Below are positions 34,886 to 43,683 of a stretch of 64,000 bases of DNA, piece by piece. Source of the stretch: Phytomonospora sp040655735 (GTDB taxonomy: Bacteria; Actinomycetota; Actinomycetes; Mycobacteriales; Micromonosporaceae). A program made the position numbers and the translations under genes. Below the pieces are notes generated by a model. The model worked only from the letters and a program-made list of their open reading frames with translations. It did no database searches and was not told the DNA's origin. The stretch spans positions 447,253 to 511,252 of the forward strand of contig NZ_JBFAKK010000006.1 of the NCBI RefSeq assembly GCF_040655735.1, written 5' to 3'. How positions within the stretch are numbered: the stretch's first letter is position 1; every line of letters starts with the position of its first letter.

Positions 34886-35997
34886 GCGAGAACCTCGTCG
34901 AGTTTGACGGCGTCGAGGCCGTGCGCGTCGGCGACCGGTCCGTAGGTCACGTGCCCGCCGTGGGTGTTGAGCCCGAGGGCGAGCGCGCGGTCGCGGCGCA
35001 GGGCCTCGCGCCAGCCGTGGTTGGCGAGCTCGAGGACGTACGGGAGGGTGACGTTGGTCAGCGCGTAGGTCGAGGTGTGCGGGACCGCGCCGGGCATGTT
35101 CGCCACGCAGTAGAAGATCGAGTCGTGGACCTTGTAGGTCGGCTCGGCGTGGGTGGTCGGGCGCGAGTCGGCGAAGCAGCCGCCCTGGTCGATGGAGATG
35201 TCGACGAGGACGCTGCCGGGCTTCATCCGCGAGACCAGCTCGTTGCTGATCAGGTTGGGGGCCTTGGCGCCGGGGACGAGGACGGCGCCGATGACCAGGT
35301 CGGCCTCCAGGACGGCCCGCTCGATCTCGTAGGCGTTGGAGGCGATGGTCTGCAGGTGGCCCTGGTAGATGCGGTCGGCCTCGCGCAGCTTGTCGATGTT
35401 CTTGTCGAGGAGCTGGACCTCGGCCTGCATGCCCAGGGCGATGGCGGCGGCGTTCATGCCGGACACGCCGGCGCCGATGACGACGACGCGCGCCGCGTGG
35501 ACGCCGGAGACGCCGCCCATGAGGACGCCGCGGCCGCCGCCGGAGCGCATCAGGTGGTAGGCGCCGGCCTGCGGCGCGAGTCGTCCGGCGACCTCGCTCA
35601 TCGGGGCCAGGAGGGGCAGCGCGCCGTTGGCCGACTCGACGGTCTCATAGGCGATGCCGGTGACTCCGCGCTCGAGGAGGGCGTCGGTGCACTCCTTGGA
35701 GGCGGCGAGGTGGAGGTAGGTGAACAGCACCTGGTCCCTGCGCATCCGGTGGTACTCGGAGGCGATGGGCTCCTTCACCTTCAAGATCAGCTCGCCGGTC
35801 GCCCAGACCTCGTCGGCGGTGGCGAGGATGGTCGCGCCGGCCGCGAGGTAGTCGGCGTCGGGGATGGAGGAGCCGATCCCGGCTCCGGCCTGGACATAGA
35901 CGTCGTGCCCGCCGCGGACCAGTTCGTGGACCCCCGCCGGGGTGATCGCCACCCGGTATTCGTGGTTTTTGACCTCGCTCGGGATACCGACCTTCAT
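34882..35997 (-). CDS. ald: Alanine dehydrogenase
   Basis: 371 residues from ATG 35997, the family's normal length. It reversibly converts L-alanine and NAD+ to pyruvate, ammonium and NADH. MKVGIPSEVKNHEYRVAITP is the classic N-terminus. LILKVKEP carries a substrate-binding Lys, and the NAD fold is VVVIGAGVSGMNAAAIALGM. VDISIDQGGCFADSRPTTH also matches. It is paired with xerD through the TTGA overlap. No Lrp-type regulator lies beside it. Confidence 0.96.
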   Translation of the reverse strand: MKVGIPSEVKNHEYRVAITPAGVHELVRGGHDVYVQAGAGIGSSIPDADYLAAGATILATADEVWATGELILKVKEPIASEYHRMRRDQVLFTYLHLAASKECTDALLERGVTGIAYETVESANGALPLLAPMSEVAGRLAPQAGAYHLMRSGGGRGVLMGGVSGVHAARVVVIGAGVSGMNAAAIALGMQAEVQLLDKNIDKLREADRIYQGHLQTIASNAYEIERAVLEADLVIGAVLVPGAKAPNLISNELVSRMKPGSVLVDISIDQGGCFADSRPTTHAEPTYKVHDSIFYCVANMPGAVPHTSTYALTNVTLPYVLELANHGWREALRRDRALALGLNTHGGHVTYGPVADAHGLDAVKLDEVLA

Positions 35998-36144
35998 GCT
36001 TGCGACTCCTTCGTCGCGGGGCTGGCGCGTCGACGGCACCGTGCCGTCGATTGCTGAGGGCGCGCCCACCCGCATGCGGCAGTGTAAGTCTTGGGGTGAA
36101 CCCGGTGGTCAGCTTGGTCGGCTCATGGGCCGGTGGGGGTCGGT

Positions 36145-36150
36145 TATCGT
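36145..36150 (+). promoter_or_regulatory. Leaderless -10 element of the first TM2 gene
   Basis: TATCGT, six bases, ATG 36157; no Shine-Dalgarno. The same hexamer and spacing precede the second TM2 gene. Confidence 0.6.
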
Positions 36151-36156
36151 TCGTCG

Positions 36157-36765
36157 ATGAGCTCTCCGTACCCGCCGCAGGGCGACCCGAACGGTCAGCA
36201 GCCGGGGCAGCCGGATCCTTACACCGGAAGCTATTCCTACGAACTGCCCGGCCAGCCCGCCCAGGGTCCCCCCGCGCCGCAGCCCAGCGGATACCCACAG
36301 CCGCAGCCCAGCGGCTACACAGACCCGTACAACAGCCAACAGGGCGATCCATACGCCCAGCCGCAGGCCGACCCGTACGCGCAGAAGCACGACCCTTACG
36401 CCCAGCCGTACCCGCCGGCCTACCAGCAGCCCGTCTACCAGCCGGTTCCCGTAGCGGTGCCGATGGCGGCCTACTCCTCCGGCGGCTACGTCGACCCGTT
36501 GACCGGCCGGCAGTACTCGGAGAAGTCGAAGACGACCGCGGGTCTGCTGCAGATCTTCCTCGGGGGCTTCGGCGTGGGGCGTTTCTACACCGGCCACATC
36601 GGCATCGCCATCGCGCAGCTCGCGGTCACCGTCACCCTCGGCTGCCTGGGCTTCTTCCTGGTCCTCCCGTGGTGCGGGATGGGTCTGTGGGGCCTCATCG
36701 ACGGGATCGTGATCCTGTCGTCGAGCACCGCGACGGACTCCGAGGGACGTCTGTTGAGAAGCTGA
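36157..36765 (+). CDS. TM2-domain membrane protein with Pro/Gln/Tyr-rich N-terminus (copy 1)
   Basis: 202 residues. The first ~115 are a low-complexity, disordered tail of DPYAQP, SGYP and QQP units. The C-terminus is a TM2 domain: KSKTTAGLLQIFLGGFGVGR, FYTGHIGIAIAQL and GLIDGIVIL, two membrane helices joined by a short turn with the family DRF-like segment replaced by GVGRFY. The function of TM2 proteins is unknown. It is the tandem paralogue of the next gene, with the same leaderless promoter layout. Confidence 0.88.
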   Translation: MSSPYPPQGDPNGQQPGQPDPYTGSYSYELPGQPAQGPPAPQPSGYPQPQPSGYTDPYNSQQGDPYAQPQADPYAQKHDPYAQPYPPAYQQPVYQPVPVAVPMAAYSSGGYVDPLTGRQYSEKSKTTAGLLQIFLGGFGVGRFYTGHIGIAIAQLAVTVTLGCLGFFLVLPWCGMGLWGLIDGIVILSSSTATDSEGRLLRS

Positions 36766-36811
36766 CCGCTCGGACGGCATTTCCGGTCGAAAGGGTGGGG
36801 CAACCGTGGGA

Positions 36812-36817
36812 TATCGT
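36812..36817 (+). promoter_or_regulatory. Leaderless -10 element of the second TM2 gene
   Basis: TATCGT, six bases (GCGGGT), ATG 36824. It lies in the short spacer after the first paralogue, giving the second gene its own promoter. Confidence 0.6.
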
Positions 36818-36823
36818 GCGGGT

Positions 36824-37342
36824 ATGACCTCTCCGTATCCGTCCCAGGGTGACCCGTACGGGCAGCAGCCGCAGTACGGGCAGCAGCCGCCTCCGGCCGC
36901 CGGCTCCTCGTACGAGCTGCCCGGCCAGCCGGTGTCGGGCTATCCCGCGTCGCAGCCGTCGGGTTACACCGACCCGTACGCGCAGCCCGCCGATCCGTAC
37001 GCGCAGGGCTACCAGCAGCCTGTTTACCAGCCGCAGCCGATCTACCAGCCGGTTCCGGTCGCGGTTCCCATGCCGGGATACTCGACCGTCGGCGGCGGAT
37101 ACGGTGTCGACCCCGTGACCGGGCGTCCGCTTTCGGACAAGTCGAAGCTCACCGCCGGCCTGCTGCAGATCTTTCTCGGCGGCTTCGGTGTGGGGCGCTT
37201 CTACACCGGCCACATCGGCATCGCCGTCTGCCAGCTGCTGTTCGGCTGGGCGACCTGCTACATCTGGCCGCTCGTGGACGGCATCGTGCTGCTCGCTTCG
37301 AGCAACGCCACCGACGCCGAAGGGCGCCTGCTGCGCTCCTGA
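36824..37342 (+). CDS. TM2-domain membrane protein (copy 2)
   Basis: 172 residues, a tandem duplicate of the preceding gene. The TM2 part is nearly identical (LLQIFLGGFGVGRFYTGHIG, then DGIVLLASSNATDAEGRLLR). The low-complexity tail is shorter and differently permuted (DPYGQQPQYGQQ, DPYAQPADPYAQG), and the second helix differs (WATCYIWPL). The duplication seems old enough for the tail to diverge while the membrane part is conserved. A strong terminator follows. Confidence 0.88.
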   Translation: MTSPYPSQGDPYGQQPQYGQQPPPAAGSSYELPGQPVSGYPASQPSGYTDPYAQPADPYAQGYQQPVYQPQPIYQPVPVAVPMPGYSTVGGGYGVDPVTGRPLSDKSKLTAGLLQIFLGGFGVGRFYTGHIGIAVCQLLFGWATCYIWPLVDGIVLLASSNATDAEGRLLRS

Positions 37343-37355
37343 CGCAGACCACCCG

Positions 37356-37400
37356 ACCGGGTCCCGCTTCCCAAATACTGGGCGGTAGGACCCGGTTTTT
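37356..37400 (+). terminator. Intrinsic terminator after the TM2 pair
   Basis: ACCGGGTCC (37356-37364) and GGACCCGGT (37388-37396) enclose a loop with an inner CCC/GGG pairing; TTTTT (37396-37400) follows. Confidence 0.82.
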
Positions 37401-37654
37401 CGTGGATTCAGTGAACTCGCGCGAAGTCGGCGCGAAAGGACATCCAGCTCAGAGCCCTTAGGGCAGCTCCGGGGACCGGAAGGGCAACACGGACCGTCAT
37501 CGAGACCGTCACGGTCCGTCCGCGACCCGCCGCAAAAACCGGCGATCCGGCATACCGCCGAAGAATCTTGATGTGCCCAGCACTCACCGCACACGATTCC
37601 AGGCACCGAAACCGCCGCGTCCCTTCGGATCTTCGGACGGCGCTGCGAGGGCAC

Positions 37655-37684
37655 GAAAAGGCGCGGCCGCTGTGCGGCCGCGCC
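37655..37684 (-). terminator. Terminator of the pyrG-NUDIX transcript
   Basis: Perfect 11-bp stem GGCGCGGCCGC (37660-37670) with GCGGCCGCGCC (37674-37684), 3-base loop; on the minus strand TTTTC follows. It ends 13 bases after the NUDIX stop. Confidence 0.85.
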
Positions 37685-37696
37685 CTCGGATGTCGT

Positions 37697-38251
37697 CTAT
37701 TCGCGCAGCGCCGCAGCCGCCAGAACCCCGATCTGGCACGCCGCGTTGGAGATGCGCCCGTCGAGAACGCCGGCGACGGCCTCGTCGAGAGTCCACCAGC
37801 GCGTGGTCATCTCCGCCTCCTCATGGGTGCGGACATGGCGCTCGGCGTCGGGCACCTCGCGCAGCCCGCGCGCCAGGAACAACCGGATCCGCTCGTTGGA
37901 GCAGCCCGGGCTCACCAGCGCGTCGGTCAGGTGCCGGTAGGTCTCCGCCGTCAGGTCGGCCTCCTCGGCCAGCTCCCGCGCGGCCGTCTTGACCGGCTCC
38001 TCACCGTCGACGTCGAGCAACCCGGCGGGAAGCTCCCACAGGTACTCGCGCACCGGATGCCGGTACTGGCGGACCAGCAGCACCCGGTCGTCGTCGTCGA
38101 GGGCAACCACGCCGACCGCGCCGATGTGACGCATGTAGTCGCGCGCGGCGACCGCGCCGCCGGGCATCTCGACCTCGTCGGTCACGATGCGAAACAGCGG
38201 ACCGGCGAAACGCTCCGTGCTCGAACGGACCCGGTATTCGTGTCCGCTCAC
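37697..38251 (-). CDS. NUDIX hydrolase, ADP-ribose pyrophosphatase type
   Basis: 184 residues from GTG 38251, which overlaps the pyrG stop (GTGA). The Nudix box is G-LLDVDGEEPVKTAARELAEEA, fitting Gx5Ex7REUxEE. WELPAGLLD before it and LVSPGCSNERIRLFLAR after it are typical of ADP-ribose pyrophosphatases, which split ADP-ribose to AMP and ribose 5-phosphate. The pyrG-NUDIX pairing is conserved in actinobacteria (Rv1699-Rv1700). Confidence 0.93.
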   Translation of the reverse strand: MSGHEYRVRSSTERFAGPLFRIVTDEVEMPGGAVAARDYMRHIGAVGVVALDDDDRVLLVRQYRHPVREYLWELPAGLLDVDGEEPVKTAARELAEEADLTAETYRHLTDALVSPGCSNERIRLFLARGLREVPDAERHVRTHEEAEMTTRWWTLDEAVAGVLDGRISNAACQIGVLAAAALRE

Positions 38252-39969
38252 GACACCGCCAGCTCGTCGTCGATGGAGGCGACGGGCAGGCGGTCCCCGG
38301 CGGCGTGCTTCATGGAGGCGCCGACGAAGGCGGTGAACAGCGGGTGCGGGCGCGTCGGACGCGACTTGAGCTCCGGGTGCGCCTGCGTGGCCACGAAGAA
38401 CGGATGCAGGTCGCGCTCCAGCTCGACGAACTCCACCAGGCGACCGTCGGGCGAGGTGCCCGAGATGATGAAACCGGCCTTGGTCAACGGCTCGCGGTAG
38501 GCGTTGTTGACCTCGTAGCGGTGCCGGTGGCGCTCGCTGACGCTGGTCGACCCGTACGCCTCGGCGACCAGCGATCCCGGTTCGAGCTCGGCCGGGTAGG
38601 CGCCCAGGCGCATCGTGCCGCCCATGTCCCCCCGGCCGGCGACGATGTCGGCCTGATCGGGCATCGTGGCGATCACCGGATGCTCGCAGTTGTCGTCGAA
38701 CTCGACCGAGTTCGCGCCGGCGAGCCCGCCGACGTGCCGGAGCACCTCGATCGTCATGCAGTGCAGGCCGAGGCACAGGCCGAGAGTCGGCAGCCCGTTG
38801 CGGCGGGTGTAGTCGATCGCGCCGATCTTGCCCTCCACACCGCGCGAACCGAAGCCGCCCGGGATGATCACGCCGTGCACGTCGGACAGCGCCTTGGCGG
38901 CGCCCTCGGGCGTACGGCAGGAGTCGGACTCGATCCAGCGGATCTCGACGTGCGCGCGGTGGGCGAACCCTGCCGCGCGGACCGCCTCGGCCACCGACAG
39001 GTACGCGTCGGGCAGGTCGACGTACTTGCCGACGATGCCGACGGTGATCCGCTCGTCGGGGTTGTGGACCCGGTCGAGCAGGTCGTCCCAGGCCGTCCAG
39101 TCGACGTCCTTGAACGGCAGGCTCAGCCGCCGCACGACGTAGACGTCGAGCCCTTCGCGGTGCAGCACCTTCGGGATGTCGTAGATGCTCGGCGCGTCGG
39201 CGGTCGAGATGACCGCCTCGGTCTCCACGTCGCAGTACAGGCCGATCTTGGCCTTGAGGTGCTCGGGGATCTCCCGGTCGCTGCGGCAGACGATCGCGTC
39301 GGGCTGGATGCCGATGTTGCGCAGCGCGGCCACCGAGTGCTGCGTCGGCTTGGTCTTGAGCTCACCGCTGGCGGCGAGGTAGGGCACGAGGGAGACGTGG
39401 AGGTAGAAGACGTTGTCGCGGCCCAGGTCGTGGCGCAGCTGGCGGATCGCCTCCAGGAACGGCAGCGACTCCATGTCGCCGACGGTTCCGCCGACCTCGG
39501 TGATCACCACGTCGGGGACCCGGCTCGCCGGGTCGTCGGGATCGGGCTCGGCCATGGCCTTGACCCGGTCCTTGATCTCGTTGGTGATGTGCGGAATGAC
39601 CTGGACGGTGTCGCCGAGGTACTCGCCGCGTCGCTCCTTGGCGATGACCTTGGAGTAGACCTTGCCGGTGGTGACGTTCGCCCGGCCCGACAGCGCGCGG
39701 TCCAGGAACCGCTCGTAGTGGCCGACGTCGAGGTCGGTCTCGGCGCCGTCCTCGGTCACGAAGACCTCACCGTGCTGGAACGGGTTCATCGTGCCCGGGT
39801 CGACGTTGAGGTAAGGGTCGAGCTTCTGCATCACGACGCGCAGACCGCGCGCGGTGAGAAGATTTCCGAGGCTCGAGGCCGTCAGGCCCTTGCCGAGCGC
39901 GGAGGCGACGCCTCCGGTGACGAAGATGTGCTTCGTGGTTCGCGCCGAATTCCGTGCCGAGGTGGCCAA
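38248..39969 (-). CDS. pyrG: CTP synthase
   Basis: 573 residues, making CTP from UTP with glutamine and ATP. The synthase domain starts with KHIFVTGGVASALGKGLTAS and carries DPYLNVDPGTMNPFQHGEVF. The glutamine amidotransferase domain has the Cys nucleophile in LGLCLGLHCM, preceded by IIPGGFGSRG. The C-terminal His-Glu pair lies in AHPELKSRP. The start appears to be TTG 39969 with GGGAGA upstream. Confidence 0.97.
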   Translation of the reverse strand: MATSARNSARTTKHIFVTGGVASALGKGLTASSLGNLLTARGLRVVMQKLDPYLNVDPGTMNPFQHGEVFVTEDGAETDLDVGHYERFLDRALSGRANVTTGKVYSKVIAKERRGEYLGDTVQVIPHITNEIKDRVKAMAEPDPDDPASRVPDVVITEVGGTVGDMESLPFLEAIRQLRHDLGRDNVFYLHVSLVPYLAASGELKTKPTQHSVAALRNIGIQPDAIVCRSDREIPEHLKAKIGLYCDVETEAVISTADAPSIYDIPKVLHREGLDVYVVRRLSLPFKDVDWTAWDDLLDRVHNPDERITVGIVGKYVDLPDAYLSVAEAVRAAGFAHRAHVEIRWIESDSCRTPEGAAKALSDVHGVIIPGGFGSRGVEGKIGAIDYTRRNGLPTLGLCLGLHCMTIEVLRHVGGLAGANSVEFDDNCEHPVIATMPDQADIVAGRGDMGGTMRLGAYPAELEPGSLVAEAYGSTSVSERHRHRYEVNNAYREPLTKAGFIISGTSPDGRLVEFVELERDLHPFFVATQAHPELKSRPTRPHPLFTAFVGASMKHAAGDRLPVASIDDELAVS

Positions 39970-40178
39970 TGCCGTCTCCCGTGGTAGCCGTCAGGCGTGG
40001 CTTGTCTCAGTTGTGTGGCAGCCACGCTATCCACGGGATTCCACAGTAACACCGCGCCGACCTGCGCCCTTGGCGGGTCGACCGGATCCACTGAGGGAAG
40101 CCCGCCAAGAGGGTGGTTGCGAACCGCCTGGGCGATATATGGTGATTCGCCGAACCGGAGTGGAGCCGAACGGGCGGC

Positions 40179-42503
40179 CTACTCCGGCACCGGTGCGGCC
40201 TTGCCCGCCTTCCCGCCGTCGACTTCCGGCGCCGGGTCCTCGGTGCTCTCGGCGGCCTGCGGAGTTCGGGCCGCGGCCGTCGCCGGGACCGATGTCGCAC
40301 CCGGCCGCGAGGAGACCCCCGTGACCGTGACGATCCGCCGGCGACGCTTCTCGCCGCGCACCTGCGCACGCGCCAGCACCCGCAGGGCCACGATCACGGC
40401 CAACGGGACGGTGATCGCCGCAGCCGCCCCGGCGGCGTAGAGCCCGCTGCCGTCCAGCAGCCCGCCCAGCACCGCCGCGACCGTCGCCCCGACGAATCCC
40501 CCGCGCACCGCCGGATACAGCCCGAACGCCCGTTTCAGCCCGCCGGACGGGCGCAGCAGCACCAGCCCCACGAAGCCCGCCGCGCCCAGCACCAGCACCG
40601 TGAGCCAACTGGTCGCCACCGCGACGACGTCCGACTCGGCGATGTCGCGCAGGGTTCCGTTCGACGTGCCGGAACCGACGCCGGCGACGAAGCGCCCGAG
40701 CGGTCCCCGGTCGAGTTCGTCGCGCGTCAGATCGATCGCCGCGAAGGCGAGCATCACCCCGACACCGGCCAGTGTCGCCCAGGCCAGCCGCGCGAAGGTC
40801 AGCCACCCGCCGGTCGAGATCACCGCCGCCAGACACACACCGGCGGTCAGCCCGATCGCTCCGGCCGGGTCGGCGCCCAGTTGCGGACTTCCCACGATCA
40901 GGATCCCGATCGTGCCGAGGGCCGCGATCACCAGCGGCCGCCAACGGCGCGCGGTGTTCTGCGCGATGCACCCGGCGGAGGTCATCAGCCCGGCGGCGAA
41001 CACGCCGAACCCGACCGAGCCCAGACCCGAGTAGCGCCCGCCCTCCAGCGCCGAGTAGCCCGCGACACCGTTGAGCTGCAACCCGCCACCGGTCAGCACG
41101 TCGACCGCGACCACGATCGCGCCCGCGCTCGACACCAGCGTCATCAGCCGCAACGGCGTCCGCCGGCGCGGGAGCAGCAGCGCACCGGCCGTCAGAGCCA
41201 GCGTGATCGCCACCGACACGACCATGAACACCAGGAAGGGGTTCCACGCCCGCCACCACGGCACCAGGTCACTGAGGATCGCCGCCGGCAGCGACAGCGC
41301 GCCGGCCACCGCACTGCCCACCAGCATCCGCATCGTCCAGGGCGAGGGCGGTCTGATCCCGACCGGCCCGTGGCCGCGGCGCATCCGGTGCAGCACCGGG
41401 GTCGCGGCGATGAACAGGATGAACAGGCCGACCGTCAAGATCATCAGATAGCGGCCGACCGTCGCGTGCTGCGCGGCCGCCTGGTGATCGGCGTCGGCGA
41501 GGTCCTCGATCGCCGCGGCCAGATCGTCCGGGCGTCCCTTCTCGACGTCGGCCGGGACGCCCTGGAAGGCCTGCGACTGCGAGCGCCCCAGCGCCTGCAC
41601 CGCCGTCGGCGCGAGGTCGACCAGCTGGATGTAGCCGGTGCGGTTGGTGCTCGCCGAGCTCAGCCAGCCGTCGTCGAGGCCGGGGCCGTCGGCGATGGCG
41701 GCGTGCAGGCGCGGCGGAGCCTGCGTGTCGGCGATGCCGGCGACCATCAGCAGCGAGTTCTGCGGGCGCGCGGCGATGATCGCGGCGAGCTCGGTGTCCA
41801 TGCGCGCGGCGACCGCCGCGCGGGACGGCGTCTCGGGCAGTGAGCCGAGGTCGACGACCGACAGCGCGCAGCTCGACAGGAGCTCGGCGGCCTCGGCGGG
41901 GTCCTCGGGAAGGTCCTCGGTGTATGTGTCGACGCGGCCGGTGGGACGCGCGGTGGCATAGGCGGCGCCGGGGCCGACGGCCACGGTGCAGCGCACCGAC
42001 TCGGCGAGCGCGCCGACCTCGGCACCCTTGTTGCGGCTGCGGTTGCGGTTGACGGCGGCTTCCTGGCCGGGGATGTGGGCGCCGTCGCCGCCGGGGTCGG
42101 GCTCGATGCCCTCTTCGGCCAGTGGCGGGCACACACCGTCGACGGGTTCTTCGCCGCCGGCGGCGCGGGCTCCGGCCGAGAGGGTGTACCAGCCGTCGGT
42201 GGAGCAGGTGAGGCTGCTGGCGGAGCGGACCGACAGGGACGCGATGGAGCCCTGTTGCGCGAGACTCCACAGGTGCGGAGTGTTCTGCGGGGTCACGTCG
42301 TCCCAGCGCAGTCCGGTGACGCCGACGATCACGACGTACTCGACGTTGTTGCGCTCGGTGCCGCCGGACGGGCGGGGCAGGAGTTCGAGGCCGGCGACGA
42401 ACATCATCGCGGCGACGGCGAACCACGCCAGGCTGCCGCGCCAGTGCAGATCCCACCAGTGGCGCAGGCGTTGTGCGGACCATCGTTTCGCCGGCGTCGA
42501 CAT
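40179..42503 (-). CDS. Large membrane protein with alkaline-phosphatase-like extracellular domain
   Basis: 774 residues. After the first membrane helix (SLAWFAVAAMMFVAGLELLP) comes an extracytoplasmic part of about 300 residues with the alkaline-phosphatase-superfamily look: YVVIVGVTGLRWDDVTPQNT, PHLWSLAQQGSIASLSVRSA, then SLTCSTDGWYTLSAG. The usual metal-binding Asp/His set could not be confirmed, and TSSL/TCS at the nucleophile site is ambiguous. About ten further helices follow, then a basic cytoplasmic tail (RGEKRRRRIV). It stands with GT4 and MurJ genes, so a role in lipid-linked envelope polymers is likely (inference). Confidence 0.72.
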   Translation of the reverse strand: MSTPAKRWSAQRLRHWWDLHWRGSLAWFAVAAMMFVAGLELLPRPSGGTERNNVEYVVIVGVTGLRWDDVTPQNTPHLWSLAQQGSIASLSVRSASSLTCSTDGWYTLSAGARAAGGEEPVDGVCPPLAEEGIEPDPGGDGAHIPGQEAAVNRNRSRNKGAEVGALAESVRCTVAVGPGAAYATARPTGRVDTYTEDLPEDPAEAAELLSSCALSVVDLGSLPETPSRAAVAARMDTELAAIIAARPQNSLLMVAGIADTQAPPRLHAAIADGPGLDDGWLSSASTNRTGYIQLVDLAPTAVQALGRSQSQAFQGVPADVEKGRPDDLAAAIEDLADADHQAAAQHATVGRYLMILTVGLFILFIAATPVLHRMRRGHGPVGIRPPSPWTMRMLVGSAVAGALSLPAAILSDLVPWWRAWNPFLVFMVVSVAITLALTAGALLLPRRRTPLRLMTLVSSAGAIVVAVDVLTGGGLQLNGVAGYSALEGGRYSGLGSVGFGVFAAGLMTSAGCIAQNTARRWRPLVIAALGTIGILIVGSPQLGADPAGAIGLTAGVCLAAVISTGGWLTFARLAWATLAGVGVMLAFAAIDLTRDELDRGPLGRFVAGVGSGTSNGTLRDIAESDVVAVATSWLTVLVLGAAGFVGLVLLRPSGGLKRAFGLYPAVRGGFVGATVAAVLGGLLDGSGLYAAGAAAAITVPLAVIVALRVLARAQVRGEKRRRRIVTVTGVSSRPGATSVPATAAARTPQAAESTEDPAPEVDGGKAGKAAPVPE

Positions 42504-42543
42504 CAGTGTCGCGGTCCTCCCCCGTGGCTGTCCTGGTGACCGA

Positions 42544-43683
42544 TCACGCCCCGGTCAGCTCCCGGTAGACGGCACGGACCTGCGCCATGCCGTCTTCGAC
42601 GGTCGGCAGGCCGGCGGCCTTGTCGATCCCGGCCTTCGAGAGGCGCTCACGGGCTTCGGGGTCGTCGAGGAGTTTGGCGATCGCCTCGGCGACGGCCTCG
42701 GGGTCGTCGGGGGGAACGAGGCTGGCGGCCTCGCCGACGACGGCGGGGACGCCGCCGACGCGGGTGGCGACCAGCGGGGTTCCCGAGCGCAGTGCCTCCT
42801 GGGCGAAGAGGGGGTAGCCCTCCCACTGGCTGGTGGAGGCGACGATGTCGGCCGCGGCGAGCAGGTCGGCGATGTCGGCGCGGTGGCCGAGGAACCGCAC
42901 GGGCGCGCCGGTGCGTTCGACGCGTTCGGCGAGCTCGGCGCGCTGCGGGCCCTCGCCGGCGATCACGAACAGCGGCTTGGGGTCACGGTCGGCGAGCGCG
43001 GCGGCGGCGTCGATGAGGACGGCGTGGCCCTTCTGCGGGTGCAGGCGGCCGATGGCGAGGATGAGGGGACGCCGGCGGTCGGAGTCGCCGAGTTCGGCGC
43101 GGACGTCGTCGGCGGTGCGGGTGGTCTCGGGCAGGAACGGCGCGGGGATCGGCGCGAAGCGCACGTCCTGGCCGCCGAGCTTGAGGACGCGGGTGACGAG
43201 GTCGTCGGACACGCACAGGGAGAGGTCGGCGCCGCGGGCCACGAGGGTCTCGGCGGCACCGAGGATGCGGGCTTTGGGCCCCTCGGCCATGAGCACGTTG
43301 TGCCAGGTGACCACGAGGGGCACGCCGACCGGGCGGGAGGCGCGGGCGACGAGGCCGGCGCGCATGCCGTGGGCGTGCACGAGGTCGGCGGCGATGGAGC
43401 CGCCGGGGCCGCGCAGGGCCTTGCGAAGTCGGCGGGTGGCGCGGGCGTCGGCGACGGGGTCGAGGCCGGCCGAGATCTCCACGGGCACGAAGCGGGCGCC
43501 TTTGGCGGTGAAGCCGAACAGCTCCTCGGTGGCCGAGGGTCCGCACACGGTGACGCGCGCGTCGGCGGCGGCCAGGCCTTCGGCGATGGACGCCACGTGG
43601 GCGCCCACTCCCCCGGTGCTGGTGCCCAGCACCAGGAACACGCGCTTACCGTCGAATGTGTTCACGTTCATCTCCACGTTCAT
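42544..43683 (-). CDS. Family 4 glycosyltransferase (GT-B fold)
   Basis: 379 residues. The N-terminus VFLVLGTSTGGVGAHVASIA is the acceptor-side Rossmann fold. The donor side has ILAIGRLHPQKGHAVLIDAA and the E-x7-E motif in EGYPLFAQEALRSGTPLVAT. DLVHAHGMRAGL and TWHN are typical of GT4. The enzyme is cytoplasmic and probably acts on a lipid-linked precursor, given the coupling to murJ (ATGA overlap). A second ATG at 43671 is possible. Donor and acceptor are unknown. Confidence 0.88.
   Translation of the reverse strand: MNVEMNVNTFDGKRVFLVLGTSTGGVGAHVASIAEGLAAADARVTVCGPSATEELFGFTAKGARFVPVEISAGLDPVADARATRRLRKALRGPGGSIAADLVHAHGMRAGLVARASRPVGVPLVVTWHNVLMAEGPKARILGAAETLVARGADLSLCVSDDLVTRVLKLGGQDVRFAPIPAPFLPETTRTADDVRAELGDSDRRRPLILAIGRLHPQKGHAVLIDAAAALADRDPKPLFVIAGEGPQRAELAERVERTGAPVRFLGHRADIADLLAAADIVASTSQWEGYPLFAQEALRSGTPLVATRVGGVPAVVGEAASLVPPDDPEAVAEAIAKLLDDPEARERLSKAGIDKAAGLPTVEDGMAQVRAVYRELTGA

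Larger units (their letters stand above)
37343..37696. other. Convergent intergenic region with two terminators
   Basis: 354 bases between the stops of the second TM2 gene and the NUDIX gene. It holds the plus-strand terminator at 37356-37400 and the minus-strand terminator at 37655-37684. In the ~250 bases between them I see no gene, tRNA or further repeat. Confidence 0.7.
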
